Notes: generated from the sequence alone by a model not told the origin. DNA of 64,000 nucleotides from an uncultured Spirochaetales bacterium (GCA_949282255.1 CASDPA010000003.1:1-64000), one strand, 5' to 3'. Shown: positions 16,642 through 25,971, counted from the stretch's first letter. A program made the numbers and translations.

Positions 16642-17232
16642 TTATTTTGCGTTAAAACTAAATTTTCCACTACTTTTTGTGATTATTACACCTCTTTTTT
16701 TTGCCTCGGCGAATGCCTTGTTGAAAAGGGCCGTTACTTGCGCCCCTTTCCTCAGGTAGCCCATTTCATGGGAAAAACAGTCCAATAGCTGCTTTTTTGA
16801 ATAGTTTGCCTTTTCTGAGGTCTCGAAAATATATGACAGGCAGCAGATGGCCTCGGTAACCGGGATTTGGTAGGAATACCTGATTTCCTCCGGATTGTCA
16901 GGAGTGGGACGGAAATAACAGCTGTCTCCTTGCTTGTGGTAAATGATCTGTCCTTGTACCTCCTCTCTTTCTGTAAGCCCCTGCACCGTCATATTTAAAA
17001 GTATTGAACTTTTAAGATAAAAATCGAGAGAAGAGCCCATTCTTTGGATAGAGAAGCTGTTAAGCAGACGCTTGCATAAAAGTTCTTCTGTTATCGGTGC
17101 CTCCCTGTCTATGATTGCCAAAATCCTTTCTTTTGTTTCATTTTCGTAATAACCTTTGAGGTAATCGTCGGATTTTACATCCAAAACTGCCAAATCCATC
17201 TTTTCATAGGCTCTTTTTTCTATCATGAGCAC
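16642..17232 (-). CDS. Stand-alone DUF3320-like protein
   Basis: A 196-residue protein that resembles the DUF3320 domain usually found at the C-terminus of large DUF4011-type helicases. Its winged-helix-like pattern is ILAIIDREAPITEELLCKRLLNSF. The C-terminal half is helical and ends AFAEAKKRGVIITKSSGKF. The helicase part is absent and no fragment of it is next to the gene. The start is GTG 17232 (AAGGGA 6 nt before) or ATG 17226. It sits between the PLP gene and ygfK, facing away from ygfK. Function unknown; it could be a small DNA-binding regulator. Confidence 0.6.
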   Translation of the reverse strand: MLMIEKRAYEKMDLAVLDVKSDDYLKGYYENETKERILAIIDREAPITEELLCKRLLNSFSIQRMGSSLDFYLKSSILLNMTVQGLTEREEVQGQIIYHKQGDSCYFRPTPDNPEEIRYSYQIPVTEAICCLSYIFETSEKANYSKKQLLDCFSHEMGYLRKGAQVTALFNKAFAEAKKRGVIITKSSGKFSFNAK

Positions 17233-17302
17233 AGTTTATCCCTTAATTTTCTGTCAAGCAAGTTTTTATTGGGATTGTGGTGGTGTATGGAGGATGATAT
17301 AG

Positions 17303-17354
17303 TGTTGCACTTTGTTGCAAATTATATTGACACTTCGTTTTTATGGTTTAGAAT
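17303..17354 (+). promoter_or_regulatory. ygfK promoter with TTGCA-N6-TGCAA operator
   Basis: A dyad TTGCA-N6-TGCAA (17305-17320) lies just upstream of a strong promoter: TTGACA (17327-17332), a 16 nt spacer and TAGAAT (17349-17354). The dyad centre is near -49 from the expected start at about 17361. The same 18-bp block, with two differences and inverted, is upstream of ygeW (38551-38568), also near -50. Confidence 0.68.
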
Positions 17355-17377
17355 TGGAAATGTAAAGGAGTGTGCTT

Positions 17378-20300
17378 ATGTCTGATATCATGAGACCAGT
17401 ACCGTTTTCCGAACTCTTGAACAGGATGGTGGGGGAGTTGAGGAACCACCACAGCGCTTTCGGGATTTCGGAGGAGTTGTTTTATAGAGGGGATGGCAAA
17501 AAAAAGATCAAGGTTTTTTCCCAGGAGTGCGAGACACCGCTCGGTCCGGCGGCGGGACCCCATACCCAGCTGGCACAGAACATCATCACCAGTTTTCTTG
17601 CCGGGGCAAGATTTATAGAGCTTAAAACCGTACAGGTGATGGATACCCTTGATATAGAAAAGCCTTGTATCGATGCAAGAGATGAAGGCTACAATGTGGA
17701 ATGGTCTACGGAATATACGCTCCCAAAAGCATTTGACGAGTATCTTAAGGCCTGGATAATTGTCCATATTCTAGATATGGCGATGAAGGATAAATGGGAA
17801 AGGCCGTCGTTCATTTTCAACATGTCCGTTGGCTATAATCTTGAAGGCATCAAGACAGAAAAGATGCAAAGATACATATCCTGCATGATGGATGCCAAAA
17901 AAGATGAGAAATTCGCTTCTTATATCGCAGAGGCCAAAGCCGCTTTGGAGGAGGGGCTTTTTGAAGGAACGATATTCGAAGGATGTGAAAAAAAGGTTGT
18001 CTCCAATCTTGATAAGATAAGTGCTTTCATAAGTCCTTCGGTCACCATATCGACAATGCATGGCTGCCCTCCCCATGAGATAGAAGCCATTTGTACCTAC
18101 ATGCTTACAGAAAAGAAGCTGGACACATTCGTCAAGCTCAATCCTACGCTGTTGGGCTACGATGAGGTCAGAAAGATATTGGATGATCTCGGTTACGGTT
18201 ATGTCGGCCTAAGGAGGGAGTCGTTTGAACACGATCTGCAGTATGAGGATGCTGTCGCCATGCTCAAGCGTCTTATTGCCCTTGCTAAAGAAAAGAGGAA
18301 GGGCTTTGGTGTGAAGCTGACCAATACGCTTGGATCTGTAAACGACCAAGGTGTTCTTCCAGGAGAAGAGATGTACATGTCTGGCCGTGCCCTTTTGCCG
18401 ATATCAACCACGGTTGCATACAGGCTTTCAAAGGAATTCGGCGGATCTCTTCCCGTTTCTTATTCCGGAGGTGCCAATGCTCTTACGATCAAGGATATCT
18501 TTGATACTGGAATAAGGCCGATCACGCTTGCAACCGATATGCTCAAGCCGGGCGGATATTCGAGAATGACGCAGATGGTGAAGATTCTTGATAATGATGA
18601 TTACTGGGACATGAAGTCGATAGACTGCGAGAAGCTCCATAGACTGACGGAAAAGGCAAGAGATAAGAAAAGCTATATTGCCAAGGATTTCCGTGGTACG
18701 AACAACACAAAGATCAAAAATCCTCTTCCTCTTTTTGATTGCTATGTAGCGCCTTGCGTGGAGGCTTGCCCCATTCATCAGATGATCCCCGATTATGTCG
18801 AGCTTGCCGGTGAAGGTAGGCTGGAGGAGGCTTTGGCTGTCATTTATCTTGATAATGCATTGCCGAACATGACTGGGTGGATATGTGACCATCAGTGTCA
18901 GAACCATTGTACAAGAATGGATTATGAGGGACCTGTCAAAATCAGGGAGGTAAAGCGTCAGTTGGCCGAAAAAGCTTTCGCTTCTTACAAAAAGGAGATA
19001 TGGGAAAAGCCTGAGGCGGAGGATGTCAAGGCTGCCGTGCTCGGTGCGGGGCCTGCAGGACTTGCAACCGCATTTTTCCTTGCACGCGCCGGTTTTGCCG
19101 TCGATGTTTTTGAGCGGGAAGCATGTGCTGGCGGAGTGGTCAAAAATGTGATACCTGATTTCAGGATTCCTTCCGAGGTTGTGGAAAAAGATGTGGCATT
19201 CATAGCTGATAACGGGGTTTCTTTCCATTTCTCGGCACAGAAGACCATTGCAGGACTCAAGGAGGAAGGTTTCAGCTTCATCTTTGTGGCTGTCGGAGCT
19301 GAAAAATCCTCGGATGCCAAGATTGCAGGAAATGGTGTGCGTGAAAGTGCGGTCAGCTATCTGAGAAGGACCAAAAAAGGTGAGAAGACCAATCTTGGAA
19401 AGCATGTGGTTGTCCTTGGAGGGGGAAACACGGCCATGGATGCATGCCGTCAGGCGATAAGAGCAGAAGGGGTCGAGGATGTGCGCATCGTATATAGGAG
19501 GAGCATTTCCGAGATGCCTGCCGATCATGAGGAGTATCAGGCGGCTTTGTCTGACGGGGTAGGCTTTGATTTTTTGGTAAACCCATACGAATTCAAAGAC
19601 GGAACGCTTTATCTTGATAAGATGGAGCTCGGAGAAAAGGATGCTTCAGGAAGAAGAAGGCCTGTGGCGACCGGTGAGAAATTATCAATTCCTTGCTCTT
19701 ATTTAATAACAGCGATTGGAGAAAAAGCCGATGATGAGAATCTCAGGACGCTCGGCTATCTGACTGAAGAGGATGGGGTTTACCTCGTAGGCGATGTATC
19801 CACAGGGCCCAGCACCGTCGTCAGATGCATTGCAGAAGCCCGTACGGCTGTGGAGGATGCGATAGACAAGATTTATTCATCCATGCTCGAGCAGGAAGAT
19901 GGGGATGAATGCTGCTGCGAGGATGAGCATGAGTGTTCATGTGGACATCATCACGAGGAAGGACATGAATGCTCTTGCGGCCATCATCATGATGATGAGG
20001 AAGAGGATGAGGAAGAAGAAAGCAGGGAGGAGATGACAAAGGCTGAGAATGCATATTTCAAGAATCTCAGGAAGAAGAAAAGCTCCATCACTTTCTCTGA
20101 AGACAAGGATTCCTCTTCATTCTTCAAGACTGAAGCCTCGAGATGTCTTGAATGCTCATATTACTGCAACAAGTGTGTGGAGGTTTGTCCGAACAGGGCT
20201 AACGTGGCTGTTGATATGAGAGCATGGGAAGCATTTGAGGATCCGTTCCAGATTGTTCATATCGATGCTTATTGCAACGAGTGTGGTAATTGCGAGACTT

Positions 20301-20560
20301 TCTGTCCTCACGATGGCGGTCCTTACAAGAAGAAATTCACTGTTTTCAGCCGCGGGGATGATTTTGAATCCAGTACCAACGATGGCTTCTTTGTCGATGA
20401 GGATAGAGCTCTTGTGGTAAGGGTTGCAGGAAAGGTTTATAAGGGAGGCTTTGACAAGGATGGTCTTGTCGTGGTCGATGGAGTCGCTCCCGAGGTATGT
20501 ATGCTGATGGATGAAATCTTTTTCAGCTATGATTATCTTCTCGGGGATGTGGAGGAGTGA
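17378..20560 (+). CDS. ygfK: YgfK, multidomain Fe-S flavoprotein (putative selenate reductase subunit)
   Basis: A 1060-residue YgfK. Domains: dihydroorotate-dehydrogenase-like barrel (1 to about 430, ETPLGPAAGPHTQLAQNI); an Fe-S helical domain as in dihydropyrimidine dehydrogenase (about 455-520; CVEACPIHQ, CDHQCQNHC); FAD domain (about 553, VLGAGPAGLATAF); NAD(P)H domain (about 677, VVLGGGNTAMDACR); C-terminal ferredoxin (about 922-978; CLECSYYCNKCVEVCP, CNECGNCETFCP). The name comes from selenate reduction work, but genomic context links it to anaerobic purine/pyrimidine-type catabolism. Residues 839-884 are an odd His/Cys/Glu/Asp-rich insertion with two HECSCGHHH repeats. ATG 17378 has AAGGAG 7 nt upstream. 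First gene of ygfK-ssnA-ygeY. Confidence 0.95.
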   Translation: MSDIMRPVPFSELLNRMVGELRNHHSAFGISEELFYRGDGKKKIKVFSQECETPLGPAAGPHTQLAQNIITSFLAGARFIELKTVQVMDTLDIEKPCIDARDEGYNVEWSTEYTLPKAFDEYLKAWIIVHILDMAMKDKWERPSFIFNMSVGYNLEGIKTEKMQRYISCMMDAKKDEKFASYIAEAKAALEEGLFEGTIFEGCEKKVVSNLDKISAFISPSVTISTMHGCPPHEIEAICTYMLTEKKLDTFVKLNPTLLGYDEVRKILDDLGYGYVGLRRESFEHDLQYEDAVAMLKRLIALAKEKRKGFGVKLTNTLGSVNDQGVLPGEEMYMSGRALLPISTTVAYRLSKEFGGSLPVSYSGGANALTIKDIFDTGIRPITLATDMLKPGGYSRMTQMVKILDNDDYWDMKSIDCEKLHRLTEKARDKKSYIAKDFRGTNNTKIKNPLPLFDCYVAPCVEACPIHQMIPDYVELAGEGRLEEALAVIYLDNALPNMTGWICDHQCQNHCTRMDYEGPVKIREVKRQLAEKAFASYKKEIWEKPEAEDVKAAVLGAGPAGLATAFFLARAGFAVDVFEREACAGGVVKNVIPDFRIPSEVVEKDVAFIADNGVSFHFSAQKTIAGLKEEGFSFIFVAVGAEKSSDAKIAGNGVRESAVSYLRRTKKGEKTNLGKHVVVLGGGNTAMDACRQAIRAEGVEDVRIVYRRSISEMPADHEEYQAALSDGVGFDFLVNPYEFKDGTLYLDKMELGEKDASGRRRPVATGEKLSIPCSYLITAIGEKADDENLRTLGYLTEEDGVYLVGDVSTGPSTVVRCIAEARTAVEDAIDKIYSSMLEQEDGDECCCEDEHECSCGHHHEEGHECSCGHHHDDEEEDEEEESREEMTKAENAYFKNLRKKKSSITFSEDKDSSSFFKTEASRCLECSYYCNKCVEVCPNRANVAVDMRAWEAFEDPFQIVHIDAYCNECGNCETFCPHDGGPYKKKFTVFSRGDDFESSTNDGFFVDEDRALVVRVAGKVYKGGFDKDGLVVVDGVAPEVCMLMDEIFFSYDYLLGDVEE

Positions 20561-21897
20561 TGGATATACTTATCAGGAATGTCCGTATCATGCAGACGGA
20601 ACCTCCGTTCGAGGTTTGTGAGGACATGGATGTCCTAATAAAGGGCACTGAGATAGCGGAAGTCGGAAAGGATCTTCCTGCGTCCGGATGCAAGGTGATC
20701 GAAGGGTCAGGTAAAACACTCATACCTGGAAACGTATGCTCCCATCACCACTATTATTCCGGCCTGTCTCGCGGAATGCTTATTTCCGCAGGGCCACAAA
20801 CCGATTTCATCCAGGTTTTGAAGGAATGGTGGTGGCGGCTTGACCGTGGTTTGGATGAGGAGGCCTGTTATTATTCCTCCCTCATCTGCAGCATGGATGC
20901 GATATTGAGCGGGACGACAGCTGCCATCGATCATCATGCATCACCTTCCTACATAGAAGGAAGCTTGGATACGATAGCTCGTGGTATGGAGGAAGTTGGT
21001 ATCCGTGGTGCCACCTGCTATGAAGTTACCGACCGCAATGAGGGTGAAAAGGAACTCAGACGTGGTGTGGATGAGAATATAGCCTTTGCAAAAAAAGTGG
21101 ATTCCAGGCTGAAAAGCGGGGAGGATGTGCTTGTGGAGGCCATGATAGGCGGCCATGCTCCGTTCACCATCCCTGAAAGCGGTATGGAAATGATGAAGGA
21201 AGCTGTGGATGAAACCGGAAGGGGAATGCATCTCCATATAGCCGAGGATAAGTATGATGTTGTCCATTCACATCATATTTACAATGAGGATATAATCGGC
21301 AGGTTGGACCGCCATGGCCTTTTGAGCAGTAAAACGCTTCTTGTCCATGGCATCCATATCAGCGGAAAAGAGGTGGATATCCTGAATGAGAGGGGCTGCT
21401 TCTTTGCTCATAACCCCCGAAGCAATATGAACAACCATGTCGGATACAACAGGCATTTGGCCGATATAAAGAAGCTTGTGCTTGGAACCGACGGCTGCGG
21501 CGGCAACATGTTCGAGGAGATAAAGATCGGATTTTTCAAGCATAAGGATGACGGTGGTCCGTGGTGGCCGTCCGATTTTCTTACCGCCCTTAATCGTGGC
21601 AACAGCCTGGTTGAGAGTGTTTTCTCAGGACGTGGAAAGTGGGGACGTGTGGAAAAAGGATATAAGGCCGACCTCGTGCTTCTTGATTATTATTCACCGA
21701 CTCCGCTGGTGAAAGAAAACGCCGCCACACATTTTGTATGGGGCATGAGTTCAAATGCGGTCAGGACTGTGATAGTCAATGGAAAAATAGTTCTTGAAGA
21801 CAGGGTGTTCCCGCATCTTGATGCGGATAAGATTTATGCAGAGGCCTCCCGTGTCGCGAAACGCGTCTGGGAGAAGGTGGATAAAATAAAATCATAG
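20560..21897 (+). CDS. ssnA: SsnA family aminohydrolase
   Basis: A 445-residue amidohydrolase-superfamily deaminase/chlorohydrolase of the SsnA family. Metal-site motifs in order: IPGNVCSHHHYYSGLSRG, HLHIAEDKYD, LLVHGIHIS and LGTDGCGGNMFEEI, with a C-terminal GYKADLVLLDY strand. It should hydrolyse a C-N bond of an imine or amino heterocycle, and is one of the genes required in the E. coli/Clostridium anaerobic urate pathway. Its ATG overlaps the ygfK stop (TGATG), with GGAGGAG inside the ygfK end, so translation is coupled. ygeY follows after 14 bp. Confidence 0.95.
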   Translation: MDILIRNVRIMQTEPPFEVCEDMDVLIKGTEIAEVGKDLPASGCKVIEGSGKTLIPGNVCSHHHYYSGLSRGMLISAGPQTDFIQVLKEWWWRLDRGLDEEACYYSSLICSMDAILSGTTAAIDHHASPSYIEGSLDTIARGMEEVGIRGATCYEVTDRNEGEKELRRGVDENIAFAKKVDSRLKSGEDVLVEAMIGGHAPFTIPESGMEMMKEAVDETGRGMHLHIAEDKYDVVHSHHIYNEDIIGRLDRHGLLSSKTLLVHGIHISGKEVDILNERGCFFAHNPRSNMNNHVGYNRHLADIKKLVLGTDGCGGNMFEEIKIGFFKHKDDGGPWWPSDFLTALNRGNSLVESVFSGRGKWGRVEKGYKADLVLLDYYSPTPLVKENAATHFVWGMSSNAVRTVIVNGKIVLEDRVFPHLDADKIYAEASRVAKRVWEKVDKIKS

Positions 21898-21911
21898 GAG
21901 AAGATAGGAGT

Positions 21912-23135
21912 ATGAGTATCACCAAACAGATTCAGCAGCTGGCTGAAAAGTATCGCGATTATACGGCGGAAAACCTTTCCAAACTGGTAAAGACGAAAAG
22001 CTATTCCTCCAAGGAAGAGGATGTATGCCGTCTTCTTGTCGAGCTTTGCAAGGAAGCGGGATTCGACGATGTAAGGATCGACGGGCTCGGATCGGTAATC
22101 GGAAGAATTGGAAACGGCCCGAAGAAAATCGCATTTGACGCACACATCGACACGGTCGAGGTTGGCAACATGAAGAACTGGAAGTTCGATCCGTTCTCAG
22201 GTGAAATCAAGGATGGTCTGGTTCTTGGTCGCGGCGCAAGCGATCAAAAGGGCGGGGCCGCCTCAATGATCACCGCAGGAAGGATTTTGAAAGAACTTGG
22301 ATATGGTGGGGAATATACGGTCTATTTCACATTCACCGTTATGGAAGAGGATTGTGATGGAATGTGCTGGAAGTATCTGATCGAGGAAGAAGGATTCAAG
22401 CCGGATCTCATCGTTTCCACGGAGCCAACCAGCTGCAGGATCTATCGCGGACATAGGGGAAGGATGGAGATCAGGATCATCTTGCGCGGCATATCCTGCC
22501 ACGGTTCTGCTCCGGAGCGTGGAGTGAGTGCCGCTTACAAGGCTGCACGTGCCGCTCTTGCAATTGAGAAGCTTAACCAGGATCTTCAGCCTGATGATGA
22601 TAATTTCCTTGGCAAGGGAACCATCACCGTAAGCCAGATGGATGTGAAAGGCCCAAGCCAGTGCGCGGTTGCGGATTATGCAATGATTTATTGTGATAGG
22701 CGTCTGACATGGGGAGAGGATGCCGATCTTGCAATTGCCCAGGTCAGAAAATATGTCTCTGAAGCAACAGGAGATGATCCTGATTCGATCATCGTCGAGA
22801 TGCCGGATTATGAGAAGGTTGGCTGGACGAACCGTCCTTATTCCCAGGAGCTTTATTTCCCAACTTGGAAGATTCCGCAGGAGCATCCTCTTGTGCAGGC
22901 TGCGATTGCCGATTACAAGGCTCTTTATGCGAAGGATCCGGTGGTCGACAAATGGACTTTCAGCACAAACTGTGTAGCTACCACAGGTAGACATAAGATT
23001 CCTGCCATCGGATTCGGTCCTGGAGATGAGGCCCAGGCACATGCTCCGAACGAGATCAACAGGGTTGAGGATCTTGTGATCTGCTCTGGATTCTATGCCC
23101 TGCTGCCTTATTCGCTTGAAAAGAAGATTGATTGA
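21912..23135 (+). CDS. ygeY: YgeY, M20-family selenium-metabolism-linked hydrolase
   Basis: A 407-residue M20 zinc amidohydrolase/peptidase of the YgeY family. Metal and catalytic motifs: FDAHIDTVE, GRGASDQKGGAAS (ligand Asp), VMEEDCDGM (catalytic and ligand Glu), STEPTSCR, and a late HAPNE histidine. The dimerisation domain is at about 185-300. It is thought to split an amide in the urate/diaminopropionate route. Shine-Dalgarno AGGAG precedes the ATG. It is the last gene of ygfK-ssnA-ygeY and is followed by a strong terminator. Confidence 0.95.
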   Translation: MSITKQIQQLAEKYRDYTAENLSKLVKTKSYSSKEEDVCRLLVELCKEAGFDDVRIDGLGSVIGRIGNGPKKIAFDAHIDTVEVGNMKNWKFDPFSGEIKDGLVLGRGASDQKGGAASMITAGRILKELGYGGEYTVYFTFTVMEEDCDGMCWKYLIEEEGFKPDLIVSTEPTSCRIYRGHRGRMEIRIILRGISCHGSAPERGVSAAYKAARAALAIEKLNQDLQPDDDNFLGKGTITVSQMDVKGPSQCAVADYAMIYCDRRLTWGEDADLAIAQVRKYVSEATGDDPDSIIVEMPDYEKVGWTNRPYSQELYFPTWKIPQEHPLVQAAIADYKALYAKDPVVDKWTFSTNCVATTGRHKIPAIGFGPGDEAQAHAPNEINRVEDLVICSGFYALLPYSLEKKID

Positions 23136-23162
23136 GAAATACAGGAAAGTCAGCTTATTTTG

Positions 23163-23195
23163 CCCGGCATTTTTTAATATGCCGGGTTTTTATTT
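23163..23195 (+). terminator. Terminator of the ygfK-ssnA-ygeY operon
   Basis: An 8-bp stem CCCGGCAT/ATGCCGGG (23163-23170, 23179-23186) is followed by TTTTTATTT. Confidence 0.92.
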
Positions 23196-23196
23196 G

Positions 23197-23225
23197 TTGT
23201 TTATCCTTTTTCCTTTTGATAAGCT
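23197..23225 (+). promoter_or_regulatory. Promoter of the acyltransferase gene, leaderless GTG start
   Basis: TTGTTT (23197-23202), a 17 nt spacer and TAAGCT (23220-23225) are followed after 6 nt by GTG 23232. Confidence 0.45.
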
Positions 23226-23231
23226 TTAGTT

Positions 23232-24458
23232 GTGAATGAACCTGAATGTCGTACAAAAAGTGCCAAGGCTGTTGCTTTTCCGCCTGCTATGCGTTTTTTG
23301 CTTTTGCCGTTTTATGGCAATTATTTGAAGCTTAAATACCATCTTGTGATCGAGAACCGTGATGCGGTCCTTCCTTTCCAAGGTCCTGCGGTGGTCTTCG
23401 CAAACCACGCCCACACCTTGGATCCTTTTTTTATCTCCGCAGTCTATCCCTATCATATAAGATGGGTTGCCGGATCCTATCTTTTCAAGATGAGGATGGT
23501 TGGATACCTTTTGCGGAAATGGGTGGGCTGTATTCCGAAAACCCAGGGCCGAAATGATCTGCAGACCATACGAAATATTTCGGAGGCGTTGAAAAAAGGC
23601 GATATAGTCGGAGTTTTCCCGGAAGGAACAAGAACATGGGATGGGGATATGATGGATATAGCATCAGGTACCGCCAAGCTTGTGAGATTGTTTAAGGTCC
23701 CTGTGGTGTTTATACATATCCGTGGAGGCTTTTCCTCCCGTCCACGTTGGGCTGCAAGGGAGAGGAAGGGGCCTGTCACTGTCGAGGTTTTCAAGACGTT
23801 CACTCCAGAAGAGATAAGTTCCATGGATAAGGCCGAGCTGGAAAAAGCAGTCTCAGAGTGTTTAAGCTTCTCGAATGACGGGTGGCAGGAGAAAGCTCAT
23901 GTTCCTTATCTGGGCAGGAAACGTGCCGAGGGGGTGGAAAGTCTTTTGTATCAATGCCCATCCTGCAAATCTTATTCCACAATCAAAGCAGAGGGGGATG
24001 TAATATCGTGCACGGCATGTGGCGCTTCTGTTGTGTTGGATGATTATGACAGACTTGTGGAGGGCAGGGGAATCGATTTTTCCAAGCTTTCAGAATGGCA
24101 TGGCTTTGAGAAGGAAAAGCTTGCAAGCCTTTTATCTTCGCATGAGAATGGATTGCTGTTTCCTCCTGACCGTGGCATCCTGTTCCAAAAAGGCTCTGCC
24201 GGCAGCTTGACTGACCTCTCGAAAGCCTTTGAGCTGTCATGCGATGCAAAGGGCCTTCATTTTTCCTTTCCAAAGCCTTTGGCAGGTTATGGGGACAGTC
24301 TGGATTTTGATTTTTCATCCATTTCCTCCATGGTCATCAATGCAAAACAGACCATTGAATTTTTTTATCAAGGCAATATGTTCCGCTTCCGCCTGAAAAG
24401 AGGGGCCAGCCCTTTGAAGATATGGGAGCTTTATAATCTTGTGCAGGCAAGGGGGTGA
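23232..24458 (+). CDS. PlsC-type acyltransferase with C-terminal zinc ribbon
   Basis: A 408-residue protein. Residues about 10-225 form a 1-acylglycerol-3-phosphate acyltransferase domain with the HxxxxD motif (NHAHTLD), a proline-glycine motif (FPEGTRTW) and a membrane-proximal hydrophobic start. Residues about 240-275 form a zinc ribbon (CPSC, then CTAC). The last 130 residues have no domain I recognise. PlsC enzymes acylate lysophosphatidic acid at the membrane; the ribbon-bearing tail is unusual. GTG 23232 lies 6 nt after a -10-like hexamer. The stop is 4 bp before the start of the GltS gene, so they share a transcript. Confidence 0.82.
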   Translation: MNEPECRTKSAKAVAFPPAMRFLLLPFYGNYLKLKYHLVIENRDAVLPFQGPAVVFANHAHTLDPFFISAVYPYHIRWVAGSYLFKMRMVGYLLRKWVGCIPKTQGRNDLQTIRNISEALKKGDIVGVFPEGTRTWDGDMMDIASGTAKLVRLFKVPVVFIHIRGGFSSRPRWAARERKGPVTVEVFKTFTPEEISSMDKAELEKAVSECLSFSNDGWQEKAHVPYLGRKRAEGVESLLYQCPSCKSYSTIKAEGDVISCTACGASVVLDDYDRLVEGRGIDFSKLSEWHGFEKEKLASLLSSHENGLLFPPDRGILFQKGSAGSLTDLSKAFELSCDAKGLHFSFPKPLAGYGDSLDFDFSSISSMVINAKQTIEFFYQGNMFRFRLKRGASPLKIWELYNLVQARG

Positions 24459-24462
24459 TGTT

Positions 24463-25872
24463 TTGAATTTCTCTTATATGATCCATTGCGGTATAGTTTC
24501 CGCAGCTCTTCTTCTTGGAGCCTTTTTAAGGGCGAGGGTGCGCTTTTTCCAGAAATACCTTATCCCTTCATCGATTCTTGGAGGAGTTTTTCTGTTGCTG
24601 TTTTATAATTATGTCTCTCCGCATTTCGATTTGAGCTCGGATTTTCTTGGGGATCTTGTATACCATTTATTGAACATATCATTCATAGCCATGGCTCTCA
24701 GGATTCCGGAGAAGGTCGAAGGCTCCAAATCTCAGAGAGCGCTCGGAGCGAACGTGATTGCGGTCGTGGCGCAGTACGGCCTGCAATGTCTTTTGGCTCT
24801 TGTTACGGTCTCGATAATGATTGCAACCGTGTTCCCAGATCTTTTTCCTGCGATTGCGCTGACGCTTCCCCTCGGGTTTGAGCTGGGCCCCGGCCAGGCA
24901 TATTCAATGACGCTGCCTTGGGAGGCCATGGGCTTTGAAGGCGGTACTTCTGTCGGATTGGCAATGGCCGCAATCGGGTTTATAGTTGGAAGTGTCGGAG
25001 GAGTAGCTCTTATAAACATCGGTATCCGCCAGGGCTGGGTGAGCAAGGAGGATGCGGCAAAGCTGGAAAGTGGTGGAGTCCGCTCGGGTTTTCTTCCTCG
25101 TGCCTTGCAGAAAGAAGGTGCGAAAAACACGACAGAAGGGGAATCCCTCGACTCTTTCAGCTATCATTTTGCCTTGATATTCTTCACTTATCTCATAAGT
25201 TGCGGACTGCTTTCATTTATAAGTTTCCTCTTGCATTTTGCAGGCAATCTGGGCGATGAGCTTGTGCAGAGCCTTTGGGGGATCAATTTCATTTTCAGCA
25301 TGTTCTGCGCGAATATCGTCAGAGTTTTCATGGACAGGATGAACTTGTCCCATACAATCGATAACAAGACATTCAATAGAATCAACGGGGTATCGGTGGA
25401 TTTTACCGTAATCTCATCCCTCGGCTCGATAAGTCTTGCCGCAGTGGCCTCGTATTGGCTTCCTGTGCTTGTGCTTGTTGCAGTAGGAATATTCATCACC
25501 TGCTTCATATTGCCTTGGTACTGCTCCAGGCTTTATGATGACCACCAGTTTAAAAGGATGCTGCTTCTTTTCGGAACGGCCACAGGAACGCTTCCGACGG
25601 GCCTGTCGCTGCTTCGTGTCGTCGATCCTGATTTCGAAACGCCTGTTGCCACGGATTACGTCTATGCCTCGGGAGTGGTATTTTTCCTGGTTATCCCGAT
25701 AATCCTGTGTGCCAATCTGCCTGCGGCAAGTTATGCACAGTCGAATCCTCTGCTCTATTGGATCATGGTTGCAATATCGTTTGTATATACTGTGGCGTGT
25801 ATTGTTGCCTACCGTATTTTTTCCGGTAAAAAGGCATTTGCCAAGCCTGGGACGCTGTTTTATACGGAATAA
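24463..25872 (+). CDS. GltS-like sodium-coupled carboxylate/glutamate symporter
   Basis: A 469-residue polytopic membrane protein resembling the sodium:glutamate symporter GltS family, with about 11 hydrophobic segments and a polar loop near 215-240. Conserved-looking glycine-rich stretches are TLPLGFELGPGQAY and GGTSVGLAMAAIGF in the first half and FGTATGTLPTGLSLL in the second, consistent with two inverted re-entrant repeats. It is longer than E. coli GltS (about 401). Its place between ygeY and the hydroxylases suggests uptake or release of an acidic substrate, possibly a purine product. The start is TTG 24463 with GGGGG 7 nt upstream; no ATG is suitably placed. Confidence 0.8.
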   Translation: MNFSYMIHCGIVSAALLLGAFLRARVRFFQKYLIPSSILGGVFLLLFYNYVSPHFDLSSDFLGDLVYHLLNISFIAMALRIPEKVEGSKSQRALGANVIAVVAQYGLQCLLALVTVSIMIATVFPDLFPAIALTLPLGFELGPGQAYSMTLPWEAMGFEGGTSVGLAMAAIGFIVGSVGGVALINIGIRQGWVSKEDAAKLESGGVRSGFLPRALQKEGAKNTTEGESLDSFSYHFALIFFTYLISCGLLSFISFLLHFAGNLGDELVQSLWGINFIFSMFCANIVRVFMDRMNLSHTIDNKTFNRINGVSVDFTVISSLGSISLAAVASYWLPVLVLVAVGIFITCFILPWYCSRLYDDHQFKRMLLLFGTATGTLPTGLSLLRVVDPDFETPVATDYVYASGVVFFLVIPIILCANLPAASYAQSNPLLYWIMVAISFVYTVACIVAYRIFSGKKAFAKPGTLFYTE

Positions 25873-25925
25873 ATCACGGTTTCTCGTTTTTTTTAAAAAG
25901 AAATTTATTTTTTTTACTCTTTTTA

Positions 25926-25971
25926 CCACCTGTTTTTATATATACATAAATTTCGCAGGTGGGTTTTCTTT
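25926..25971 (+). terminator. Possible terminator after the GltS-like gene
   Basis: A 7-bp stem CCACCTG/CAGGTGG (25926-25932, 25956-25962) with a 23 nt AT-rich loop is followed by TTTTCTTT. The long loop makes it only moderately convincing. Confidence 0.5.

Noticed and set aside
18428-19528. A 366-codon frame antisense to ygfK
   Set aside because: It is the shadow of a high-quality coding frame with intact FAD and Fe-S motifs.
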